In this document: one piece after another, positions 6,868 to 12,820 of the stretch
Numbering within the stretch: the first letter of the stretch is position 1
Layout: each line of letters opens with the position of its first letter
NCBI GenBank assembly: GCA_045402695.1
Contig: JAWPNA010000350.1
Location: 1 to 12,820, forward strand
Direction: 5' to 3'
Length of the DNA: 12,820 nucleotides
From: JAWPNA01 sp045402695
GTDB lineage: Bacteria > Acidobacteriota > Polarisedimenticolia > JACPZX01 > DASXTC01
Notes under the pieces: generated by a model
What the model was told of the DNA's origin: nothing
What the model saw: only the letters and a program-made list of their open reading frames with translations
The model's database searches: none
Made by a program: the position numbers and the translations under genes

Positions 6868-8115
6868 TTGCGCAAGACCAAGAAATCCAGAGCCATGGCG
6901 AATAAAGGCCGGCCGCCGGCCAGGCTGCGTTACGCTCTGATCCTGCTCTTCCTCATGTGGGGGGTCTTAGAGGGAGCGCTTCTGGGACTCCTCGCCGTTG
7001 GGCGGCGCATGAACGCATGGGAGTATCGACCCATCAGTACACGGTCCCTCACGCCCGAACAGAGAAACCTGGTTCTCCAGATGCTCTCAGGGGAAGGGTA
7101 TGTCCGCCTCGACGCAAAGCTGGGGTGGACCAACGCCGCCGGAAGGAGATCGAAGAACGGGCAATATCAGATCAACGGTCAGGAGCTTCGCGCAGAAAGA
7201 CTCTTCTCCGGCGAGATCCCGCCGGGGAAGACCCGGCTGGCGACCTATGGCGACTCCTTCACGTTCGGCGCCTTGGTCAGCGCCGACGAGACGTGGCAAG
7301 CCCAGCTTGAAGCGTTGAATCCCCGGATCGAGATTCTCAATTTCGGTGTGAACGGATACGGGCCGGACCAGGCTTTACTCATGTATGAGCAGACAATCGG
7401 GCAGTTCGACGCCAACGTCGTGGTCATCGGGTACATGTCCGAGAACATCGCAAGGCTCGTGAGTCGCTTCCGCCCCTTCTATGCTCCCATGGAACTGGCG
7501 GTGTTCTCGAAACCGAGGTTCGAGCTGGGAGAGGGTGATACTCTCAGGCTTCTCGAAAACCCGTTGCGGACTCCGGACGACTACCAGAAGCTTCTGAGCG
7601 AGCCCGCCGAAGTGTTGAGCGAATTGGCCGAGCACGACTATTGGGCGCAAGTTCGCAATCAGAGCTCCTTCCTGGACGTGCTTCCGAGCGCAAGGGTCGC
7701 GAAGATACTTCTCTACCGTGCGAGGCGCGGCACCGATCCGGACCGCCTCTTCGACCCGGATCGCACCTACCGTGTCGCCTCCCCGGCGTATCGCATCCTC
7801 GTCGCCGTCATGGAGAGGTTTTACAGCACCGTCGAGGGACGACAGCAGATCCCCATCGTCCTGATCTATCCACGGCTTGAAGACGGAAACGGTGCGCCGG
7901 GCTATACGCCTCTGCTCTCCTACCTGGAGTCCAAAGGCATGCGCTACGTCGATGTTCTACCGGCGCTGATCAAGGAGGTGGGCAGGTCCCATCTGCCCGA
8001 GCTTTACTTCGATAGACATCTGAACGGAAGAGGCAACGGGATCGTCGCGAGAGAGATGGCAAGGCGCCTTCGGGAATTCGGGATCGGCGAGCCACGGCTC
8101 AGTTCGTCCGAGTGA
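6868..8115 (+). CDS. SGNH/GDSL-like membrane-anchored protein, copy 2
   Basis: This is a paralogue of the upstream gene. Numbered from the shared ATG (6895), it keeps every SGNH block at the same place: GDSFTFG (119-125), NFGVNGYGPDQA (149-160), GYMSENIARLVS (179-190) and YFDRHLNGRGN (371-381). Ser121, Asn184, Asp373 and His375 are all intact, so both copies look active. A hydrophobic anchor covers about 12-32. I chose the TTG at 6868 because an AAGGA Shine-Dalgarno (6857-6861) lies 6 nt before it and it adds a very basic MRKTKKSR-type N-terminus, suited to a signal anchor (415 residues). The ATG at 6895 (406 residues) has no good Shine-Dalgarno. Many changes lie in 271-340, away from the motifs. 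The likely role is modification of the exported glycan. Confidence 0.88.
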   Translation: MRKTKKSRAMANKGRPPARLRYALILLFLMWGVLEGALLGLLAVGRRMNAWEYRPISTRSLTPEQRNLVLQMLSGEGYVRLDAKLGWTNAAGRRSKNGQYQINGQELRAERLFSGEIPPGKTRLATYGDSFTFGALVSADETWQAQLEALNPRIEILNFGVNGYGPDQALLMYEQTIGQFDANVVVIGYMSENIARLVSRFRPFYAPMELAVFSKPRFELGEGDTLRLLENPLRTPDDYQKLLSEPAEVLSELAEHDYWAQVRNQSSFLDVLPSARVAKILLYRARRGTDPDRLFDPDRTYRVASPAYRILVAVMERFYSTVEGRQQIPIVLIYPRLEDGNGAPGYTPLLSYLESKGMRYVDVLPALIKEVGRSHLPELYFDRHLNGRGNGIVAREMARRLREFGIGEPRLSSSE

Positions 8116-8451
8116 AGGACTCCAGCACTACACGAATCTATTCGCCGCCAGCGACCTGCAAGATCTTCAGGCGCCCCCCTGCGAGTGTTTGGAACCTCAG
8201 CCTCCTCACATCTAGACGTGCGGTCGATCCATCCGTCCACAGGCCATGTTGAAAGAGGACTGCTGGCCGACCTGTTCCGATGCCCAAGGGCGGGATCGTC
8301 GAACGTTGATCGATCTCGACCGAGTCGTTCTCGCGGGGTTGTGTACTGTACTGGCTTACGGCTCCGCTTCAGGCGCTCTCGACGTGTCGGCACAAGTTTC
8401 CGCGATTGCCATCCTCGCCTCACCCGGCCATCCGAGCTCTCGGCAAGCGCA
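8116..8451. other. 336-bp gap between convergent genes
   Basis: I see no convincing gene, promoter or classical terminator. Small dyads are present: CGAAT-CT-ATTCG (8133-8144) shortly after the SGNH copy 2 stop, CCTG...CAGG around AAGATCTT (8155-8171), and CCGAG-CT-CTCGG (8432-8443) just after the Wzy-like stop. None is followed by a T-run on the relevant strand. An open frame from 8246 shows no recognisable domain. Confidence 0.5.
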
Positions 8452-9972
8452 TCATTTCGGCTGCGCGGCCGCAGCGGCGCGCGACCATCGCCCATCCAGA
8501 TCCTCCTTCAGCGTCCAGCCGATGATCAGCCAGAGGAACGGGCCGGTGATGTTGTCACGCAGCGTGCCTCCGAAGACGCAGCCGAGAAACGCCCCGGAGA
8601 GCAGGCCCATGGCTGCCCGGTACTCGAAGACGTCGGGCCTCTCGAGGCACATCGCGAGCAGGTTTTTTAGGCAGATGAACACGACGGAGGCGAACAGGAT
8701 CGGCGCAAGCAGGCCGCTGCCGTAGAAGAGGTCGAAGAGGTACGAATCCGTCTCGTACTGCCGCCCCCCCTCGAATTTCTTCGCCGCCGGAGTCGTGGAC
8801 CCGAGCCCGTGCCCCACCCAGTGCTGCGTGAGCGCGCTCGTCGCGATGGACCGCCAGTTGCCGAGACGACCCTTGAAGGTGTTCTCTCGCGTGGGATGGG
8901 TGACGCCGGAAAGCGTGTGCACGAGATAGGGGTTGGTGGAGAACTGTTGGTCGTACATCTTTTCGGGGCTGTACGTTCCCAGGATCCCGTAGACCGTCGT
9001 GAAGATGAAAACGGCCAGGGCCCCACGCAGGAGTACTTGGCGCCGACTCGCACCCTTGACGACGAGGAGCATCGTGACGCTGAAGGCGAGCAGAAGGAAA
9101 TCAGTCCTCACTGCCATCCAGACCATCGTATAGACCTCGAGAAGGGCGATGAAGAGCAGGAACAGCTTCCCCTTCGTGCGCCAGAACGATGCGAACGAGA
9201 GATACGCGGCGACGAAGAGATAACTTGAGAAATCGCCCAGGCTTGAGAAGGTCGACATGATGCGGACGGTATCGCCGCCGCCGAGCGTCTTATAGAATTT
9301 CTTGGACTTGAGCTCGTAGATCTCGACGGCGCTGAGGCCGACGAAGTGCTGGTACAGGCCGTACAGGGCGGTGATGAAGCCCAGCCAGATGACAATCCTG
9401 AAGATGCGCGCCATGTCCTCACGCGTCATCAGAGGCCCCAGGAAGCACCATGCCATCGGGAAGAGGAAGTACATGGCCCCCGCGACCCCCACGAGGATGC
9501 TCCCTTGCAGCGGATTGAAGATCTCCAGGCCCAGGTAGAACATCAGCAGGGACACGGCTTTCAGCAGAGCGCCACCCTGCATGTAACGAAAGAGAAGCGC
9601 GCTGAAGAAGACCAGCACCCCCAGGAACATGACCAGCGTTGTGACGGCGGGAAAGATCAGGATCGGATCGCGGCTATCGAACTCCTGGAAGTTCAGGACC
9701 AGCCGGCGGATGAAGTACATGAAAGGCAAGAACACGAGCAGGATATACACACCGCGACGCGGGACGAGGCAGGCCAGGCCGAGGACGGCGAGGAGAAGGA
9801 GGACCAGGAAACGGATCTGCCCCTGTACCAGGAGGACGGAGACGGTGATCCCCAGCACGATGCTCCCGGCGCCCCACACCAGGAGGGCCGCTCGTGGATC
9901 CAGGAGGCCGGGACCGGACGTGCTGGCCCTGAGAGTATAGGAACCGGGTTGCTCGGGAGAAGGGGGCGCCAC
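8452..9972 (-). CDS. O-antigen ligase / Wzy polymerase-like membrane protein
   Basis: The product has 506 residues and about 10-12 hydrophobic segments, the first at about 30-50 and the last near 475-488. A large extracytoplasmic loop (about 332-410) holds GRLGNWR (368-374) and GHGLGST (387-393), the arrangement seen in the Wzy_C/O-antigen-ligase family. It is followed by TDSYLFDLFYGSGL (408-421), where many relatives have an HN pair. An Arg within a membrane segment (MAVRTDF, Arg289) is also typical. It should either polymerise lipid-linked repeat units or transfer glycan to its final acceptor; the two cannot be separated by sequence. The start is GTG at 9972 with a weak Shine-Dalgarno. It lies 4 bp after the stop of a small upstream ORF, so re-initiation is possible. 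A separate promoter lies at 10145-10173. Confidence 0.88.
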   Translation of the reverse strand: MAPPSPEQPGSYTLRASTSGPGLLDPRAALLVWGAGSIVLGITVSVLLVQGQIRFLVLLLLAVLGLACLVPRRGVYILLVFLPFMYFIRRLVLNFQEFDSRDPILIFPAVTTLVMFLGVLVFFSALLFRYMQGGALLKAVSLLMFYLGLEIFNPLQGSILVGVAGAMYFLFPMAWCFLGPLMTREDMARIFRIVIWLGFITALYGLYQHFVGLSAVEIYELKSKKFYKTLGGGDTVRIMSTFSSLGDFSSYLFVAAYLSFASFWRTKGKLFLLFIALLEVYTMVWMAVRTDFLLLAFSVTMLLVVKGASRRQVLLRGALAVFIFTTVYGILGTYSPEKMYDQQFSTNPYLVHTLSGVTHPTRENTFKGRLGNWRSIATSALTQHWVGHGLGSTTPAAKKFEGGRQYETDSYLFDLFYGSGLLAPILFASVVFICLKNLLAMCLERPDVFEYRAAMGLLSGAFLGCVFGGTLRDNITGPFLWLIIGWTLKEDLDGRWSRAAAAAQPK

Positions 9973-9975
9973 GGT

Positions 9976-10068
9976 TCAGCCCGGGAAGGTCGGTCCGCGA
10001 TCCGGGCCCTCGCGATCGACCAGGTCAGCTCCGTGACAGGTAGTCTTCATGTTCAACTCTTCCGTCAT
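9976..10068 (-). CDS. possible 30-codon leader ORF before the Wzy-like gene
   Basis: An ATG at 10068 opens a 30-residue frame (a second ATG at 10050 gives 24) ending in TGA at 9978-9976, a few bases before the GTG of the Wzy-like gene. A GGGGAG lies 11 nt before the first ATG, and GAAGAG lies 6 nt before the second. No family is recognised. It may be a translated leader that couples to the membrane-protein gene, or simply leader RNA. Confidence 0.2.
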   Translation of the reverse strand: MTEELNMKTTCHGADLVDREGPDRGPTFPG

Positions 10069-10144
10069 CGCGCACGGATCTCCCCAGATCGTGGCCCAAG
10101 CCTTCTCGCTGCCTCGAAGATCGAGCCTGATGGTCGCGCGTCGA

Positions 10145-10173
10145 AATCTACCATGGGACCCAAGACCATTCAA
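10145..10173 (-). promoter_or_regulatory. sigma70-like promoter of the Wzy-like gene
   Basis: Minus strand: TTGAAT (10173-10168), 17-bp spacer, TAGATT (10150-10145). It lies in the 254-bp gap after the split glycosyltransferase and predicts a leader of about 165 nt. Confidence 0.5.
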
Positions 10174-10226
10174 GGCTTCCGGCCGGATCCACGCGGATGG
10201 CGAGGCCACCGATGACGCCCACCGCC

Positions 10227-10916
10227 TCAAGGCATGACAGTCGCCAGGATCGACTTGAGCTCCGCCACGTGCGCGGCGAGAGAGTGATTCTGCGCTACGC
10301 ACGTCGCTCCGCGCTCGCGAGCGCGCGAGCCCCAGGATGGGTCCGCAACGACACGATCAAGCGCTTCGGCGAGCAGGAAGGGATCGGCTCTTGGTATGCA
10401 GAGGGCTCCCCGCTCGGCGCGCGCCCAGTCCCCGACGCCCCCAACATCGGTCGCCACGACGGGCCGGCCAAGGCCAAGCGCCTCGATGCCGACGAGGCCG
10501 AAGGTCTCTGGAGACACAGAGGGGACCACAACCACTGCGGCCCGCTCCATGGCGTCGCGCAGGGCGCTGGGCGGAAGATGGCCCGCCAAGTGGATCCTGT
10601 CGCGGTGCGGGTGCGCTTGGACAGCGACCGCAATCTGACGATTGGCGATTCCCGTTCCAGCGATCACGAGACCTGCCTCCTGCCTCATATGAGAGAAAGC
10701 CTCCAGCAGGACACCAACTCCCTTGGAAAGCATCACCCGCGATGAGAAGAGCACGATCGGAGGAGGTGGCGAGGCGGGCAGAGGCCCGACCCCCGCGAAC
10801 GATGACGGCCGGTGGACAAGGCGGATTCGTGACTCGCGCGCCCCGTGCAGGGCCGCCTCGCGACGCATGTAGCTGGAGGCAACCAGGAACGACCTGCGCC
10901 CTGGCGATGGCGCCAC
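10227..10916 (-). CDS. C-terminal (donor-domain) fragment of a frameshifted GT4 glycosyltransferase
   Basis: This frame carries the second half of a GT4 enzyme. It starts with FLVASSYMRREAALHG (the linker between domains), then IVLFSSRVMLSKGVGVLLEAF opening the donor domain, and the E-x7-E motif ETFGLVGIEALGLGRPVVAT. The nominal GTG start at 10916 is not a natural gene start; the fold needs the N-terminal half, which is intact in another frame at 10894-11403. Joining the two frames by removing one base near 10893 gives about 391 residues, the usual GT4 length. A stand-alone donor domain would be unlikely to be active. The C-terminus (RVVADPSWG...) looks normal. Confidence 0.75.
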   Translation of the reverse strand: MAPSPGRRSFLVASSYMRREAALHGARESRIRLVHRPSSFAGVGPLPASPPPPIVLFSSRVMLSKGVGVLLEAFSHMRQEAGLVIAGTGIANRQIAVAVQAHPHRDRIHLAGHLPPSALRDAMERAAVVVVPSVSPETFGLVGIEALGLGRPVVATDVGGVGDWARAERGALCIPRADPFLLAEALDRVVADPSWGSRARERGATCVAQNHSLAAHVAELKSILATVMP

Positions 10917-11403
10917 GGCCCGCGGAGGCCCGTCTAAGCCCCTCGATCATCGGCCCGACACGCAGGCCTCCGCAGCGAAGCAGGTGGTAGCGCATCGTGC
11001 AACTCACGGCCCCGGCCGTAATATGACAGGCACGAGCCAGCCTGGCGTGAAAGCGGCTGCCTGAGGGACACCACCATCCCACGCCGTGGCACATGACCGC
11101 GGCTGGTCGTCCGCAGCCGAGCCACTCTTGAAGGACGCGCGGATCTGGCACGGTGTGGAAGAGCGCCAGTCCCTCGAGCTCCCGCCTGAGACTGCCCATG
11201 CGGGCGGCCGCCGCCTTGTCCCATGCGGCCCTGCTGGTCCACCGCGCTATGTGCACCGGCCACCCACCGCTGTATTCGCATTCCGTTCCGGATTCGACGA
11301 CCAGGGCGTGCTCGAGGCCCGGGGAATCAGCGAGTAGGAGTTGCAAGTAGCGCTCGAGGCCACCTACAACTTGTCCCTGCTCGACGAAATGGACAAGCCT
11401 CAT
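10357..11403 (-). pseudogene. N-terminal fragment of a GT4 glycosyltransferase, broken by a +1 frameshift
   Basis: An ATG at 11403, with GAGGGG 8 nt upstream (11412-11417), starts a typical GT4 acceptor domain: MRLVHFVEQGQVVGGLERYL with the GGLE loop at 14-17, and then about 150 residues of good fold up to GAIARAQ (164-170). After that the frame turns into Arg/Gly/Ala-rich sequence of no family and stops at 10357, while the real continuation lies one base over (10227-10892). The most economical join is one extra G at 10893. A stop in the second frame at 10947-10949 places the shift between about 10946 and 10890. It is either a sequencing/assembly error, a recent pseudogene or, less likely, programmed frameshifting. 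The intact enzyme would add a sugar in the same pathway. Confidence 0.8.
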
Positions 11404-11521
11404 CGGTCGAGCCCCTCTCGCATCCTGAGCTCTCCTCAAGTCCCCGGGCGGCGCCGGACGCGTCCCACGCCTGGATCGGAGCCAACCTTGGGGAACTGTC
11501 CTTGATTTCCGGCCTGCAGCG

Positions 11522-11541
11522 GCCTAGAACTCCAGCTAGGC
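11522..11541. repeat. inverted repeat in the GT4/FkbM divergent region
   Basis: GCCTAG (11522-11527), 8-nt loop, CTAGGC (11536-11541): exact 6-bp arms, each with the rare tetramer CTAG, in the 178-bp gap between divergent genes. Its end abuts the TTGTCG that could serve as a -35 for the methyltransferase, so an operator is possible. Confidence 0.35.
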
Positions 11542-11574
11542 TTGTCGACGACGGACAGCGCGATGGCCTATCAT
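11542..11574 (+). promoter_or_regulatory. possible promoter giving a leaderless FkbM transcript
   Basis: TATCAT at 11569-11574 is a fair -10 ending 7 bp before the ATG at 11582. Transcription would then start at or next to the start codon. No Shine-Dalgarno is present before that ATG, in agreement with a leaderless mRNA. The -35 is weak: TTGTCG at 11542-11547 has a 21-bp spacer. Confidence 0.35.
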
Positions 11575-11581
11575 CCTGCCC

Positions 11582-12517
11582 ATGTTTTCAAGCGCAGCCA
11601 AGTTCCGGTTCGCGGACCTCGTCGCCGCCCGCGTCGTCCGACATGAAACCATGGAGCGCGCCCTCGTCGCCGCGTGTCGGAACAAGTTCCTCAGGCGGGG
11701 GCTGCACGTCGGCGCGTTTGCCGTTGCGTACGCTCGCGTGCTCGGGCATCCCGAGATCCGTATGGCCGACCTCGGCGAGTACAAGCTGTTCGTAAACGTC
11801 GCCGAGCACCTTGGGATCGCGCCATATTTCTTCGGCGATCCCGGCACGGCGTGGCTGACCGCCGATCTCGTCACGCCCGGCTCGATCTGCGTGGACGCAG
11901 GGGCCAACGTCGGTCACTACACGTTCTTCATCGCGAGTCGGACCGGGCCCGATGGAAGGGTGTTCGCCTTCGAGCCGAACCCGGTTCACGCGGGGCTGAT
12001 CTCCCGTTCCATCGAGGTCAACGGGTTCGGCGAGATGGTGAAGATCGATCGCCGGGCTCTGTGGGAGCGCACGGGCGAGACGTTGACGTTTTACCTCTCG
12101 ACCGCCGCCAACAACTCCGGCCTTTCCTCGCTCATCCTGCAGGGGGACCACCTCTCCGAGGAGAGGACGATGACCGTGGAGACGGTGACGCTCGCGGACT
12201 ATGCGCGCCAAGAGTCGATCGATCGCTTCCGACTGGTGAAGATCGACGTGGAGAGGGCCGAGCACCATGTTCTGCGGGGTATGACCGACCTCCTCCGCGA
12301 TGGCCGCATCGACTACCTCATCGTCGAGATGCTCGCCCACGCCGAGGCGCAAAGCATCCTCACGAATCATGGATACGCCTGTTTTCTGCTCGACCCCTCG
12401 AGCCGCAGCCTCATTGAAGCTCAGAGGGTCATGCCGCAGCACTTCGGCGATTACCTGTTCGTGAGTCAGGCGATGCTCCCGGAGTTCTCCCGGAGGTTCT
12501 CAGGGGCGCTCGGTTGA
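11582..12517 (+). CDS. FkbM-family SAM-dependent methyltransferase
   Basis: The product has 311 residues. The class I SAM fold is evident: VDAGANVGHYT (104-114) is the glycine-rich SAM loop, FAFEPNP (128-134) carries the acidic residue expected to bind the ribose, and LVKIDVERAEHHVLRG (218-233) is the FkbM signature, here with Arg in place of the usual Gly of DVEGAE. DYLIVEM (244-250) is a core strand. Members O-methylate sugars or small metabolites, so methylation of a glycan residue is a likely role here (inference). The first 80 residues are an N-terminal extension of unclear role. No Shine-Dalgarno precedes the ATG. It is divergent from the split glycosyltransferase. Confidence 0.9.
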   Translation: MFSSAAKFRFADLVAARVVRHETMERALVAACRNKFLRRGLHVGAFAVAYARVLGHPEIRMADLGEYKLFVNVAEHLGIAPYFFGDPGTAWLTADLVTPGSICVDAGANVGHYTFFIASRTGPDGRVFAFEPNPVHAGLISRSIEVNGFGEMVKIDRRALWERTGETLTFYLSTAANNSGLSSLILQGDHLSEERTMTVETVTLADYARQESIDRFRLVKIDVERAEHHVLRGMTDLLRDGRIDYLIVEMLAHAEAQSILTNHGYACFLLDPSSRSLIEAQRVMPQHFGDYLFVSQAMLPEFSRRFSGALG

Positions 12518-12820
12518 GCCGGCGAGGAGGGCGGCCATGTCTGCGCCTCGCTGTCCCCGCGTCGCCGGCGCGAAAGATTCCGTTCGTATCAATAATGTCG
12601 GTCATTTCCAGTACATCCGAAGGCCGCACTGGAGTCGGCCCTTCCGATTGGTCCCGATCGCCACCCAATGGACAATGCCTCAAACCTCACGTGTCGCGCT
12701 GAATCGGAGCTACGGAGACTCGGCGCCTGCACACCGCGGGCGTAACCGACGTCCGGGAGCCCGGAAAGGCTGCGCTGGCGCAAAAAGTAGCCGGCTGGCT
12801 GCTTCGGCCGGTGGGCAGCG
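12518..12820. other. 303 bp after the methyltransferase without a recognisable gene
   Basis: Directly after the stop, GCCGGCGA (12518-12525) can pair with TCGCCGGC (12562-12569), but the loop is 36 nt and no T-run follows. Near the right edge three short hairpins follow one another: CCGG/CCGG (12753-12764), TGCG/CGCA (12771-12782) and CCGGC/GCCGG (12791-12811). They may be part of a structured leader of a gene beyond the window. I see no convincing promoter or ORF. Confidence 0.45.

Larger units (their letters stand above)
6744..8131 (+). repeat. tandem duplication, unit 2 (promoter, leader and SGNH gene)
   Basis: This is the direct repeat of 5346-6734. The proteins align without a gap over 406 residues from the shared ATG position, with 66 differences by hand count (about 84% identity). 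Similarity stops after CCAGCACTAC near 8131. Confidence 0.9.

Noticed and set aside
8246..8725. Plus-strand frame with a mildly hydrophobic stretch in the 8116-8451 gap
   Set aside because: No recognisable domain, and more than half of it is antisense to the end of the Wzy-like gene.
9346..10215. 289-codon plus-strand frame rich in Glu, Gln and His
   Set aside because: It is antisense to the Wzy-like membrane protein; such composition is the expected reverse of hydrophobic codons.
11588..12442. 284-codon minus frame and a 247-codon plus frame (11674-12417) inside the FkbM gene
   Set aside because: Both overlap a clear methyltransferase and show only Arg/Gly/His-rich composition with no motif.
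12720..12820. Cyclic-di-GMP (GEMM-type) riboswitch suggested by GCGCAAAAAG and GTAGCCGGCTGGCTGC
   Set aside because: The order of elements and the GCAAAGC-type core are wrong, and the window ends before any gene it could control.
1..12820. CRISPR array, insertion sequence, toxin-antitoxin or phage-defence system
   Set aside because: No regularly spaced short repeats, transposase motifs, terminal inverted repeats or defence-gene domains were seen; the only long repeats are the two SGNH units.

Overview
The window is a GC-rich bacterial polysaccharide locus, either surface or exopolysaccharide. Its markers are a membrane sugar-1-phosphate transferase of the WecA/MraY type, four GT4-type glycosyltransferases (one broken), a multi-spanning Wzy/O-antigen-ligase-like protein, two membrane-anchored SGNH/GDSL-like proteins and an FkbM methyltransferase. 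Undecaprenyl-phosphate-linked assembly and a ligase/polymerase suggest a diderm bacterium. The sequence alone does not give a phylum; an uncultivated high-GC lineage is possible. No plasmid, phage, transposase, CRISPR or rRNA signature was seen.

Layout. Positions 1-3716 (minus strand) hold a run of four genes: a TTG-started GT4 (2664-3716), a second GT4 (1285-2577), a YdcF/ElyC-like DUF218 membrane protein (662-1288) and, behind its own promoter, the start of a WecA-like transferase that runs off the left edge. The run starts from a promoter at 3928-3956, with a leader of about 200 nt that contains a tRNA-Leu-like sequence. A further GT4 on the minus strand (4064-5206) has its own promoter at 5307-5335. 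This is divergent from two tandemly duplicated SGNH/GDSL genes on the plus strand (5498-6739 and 6868-8115). The duplicated unit is about 1.39 kb and includes promoter, leader and gene. After a 336-bp gap between convergent genes comes a minus-strand Wzy/ligase-like gene (8452-9972) with its own promoter. Next is a minus-strand GT4 split by a +1 frameshift (10227-11403). Last is a divergent plus-strand FkbM methyltransferase (11582-12517) and about 300 bp without a recognisable gene.

How it probably works (inference). The WecA-like enzyme primes a lipid carrier, the GT4 enzymes extend the chain, the Wzy/ligase-like protein polymerises or transfers the repeat units, and the SGNH and FkbM proteins decorate the glycan. 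The DUF218 protein may support envelope or lipid-carrier homeostasis. No flippase, sugar-nucleotide biosynthesis, chain-length regulator or export gene lies inside the window, so this is part of a larger locus. Regulation looks like several short units. Six sigma70-like promoters, every one with a 17-bp spacer, can be read by eye.
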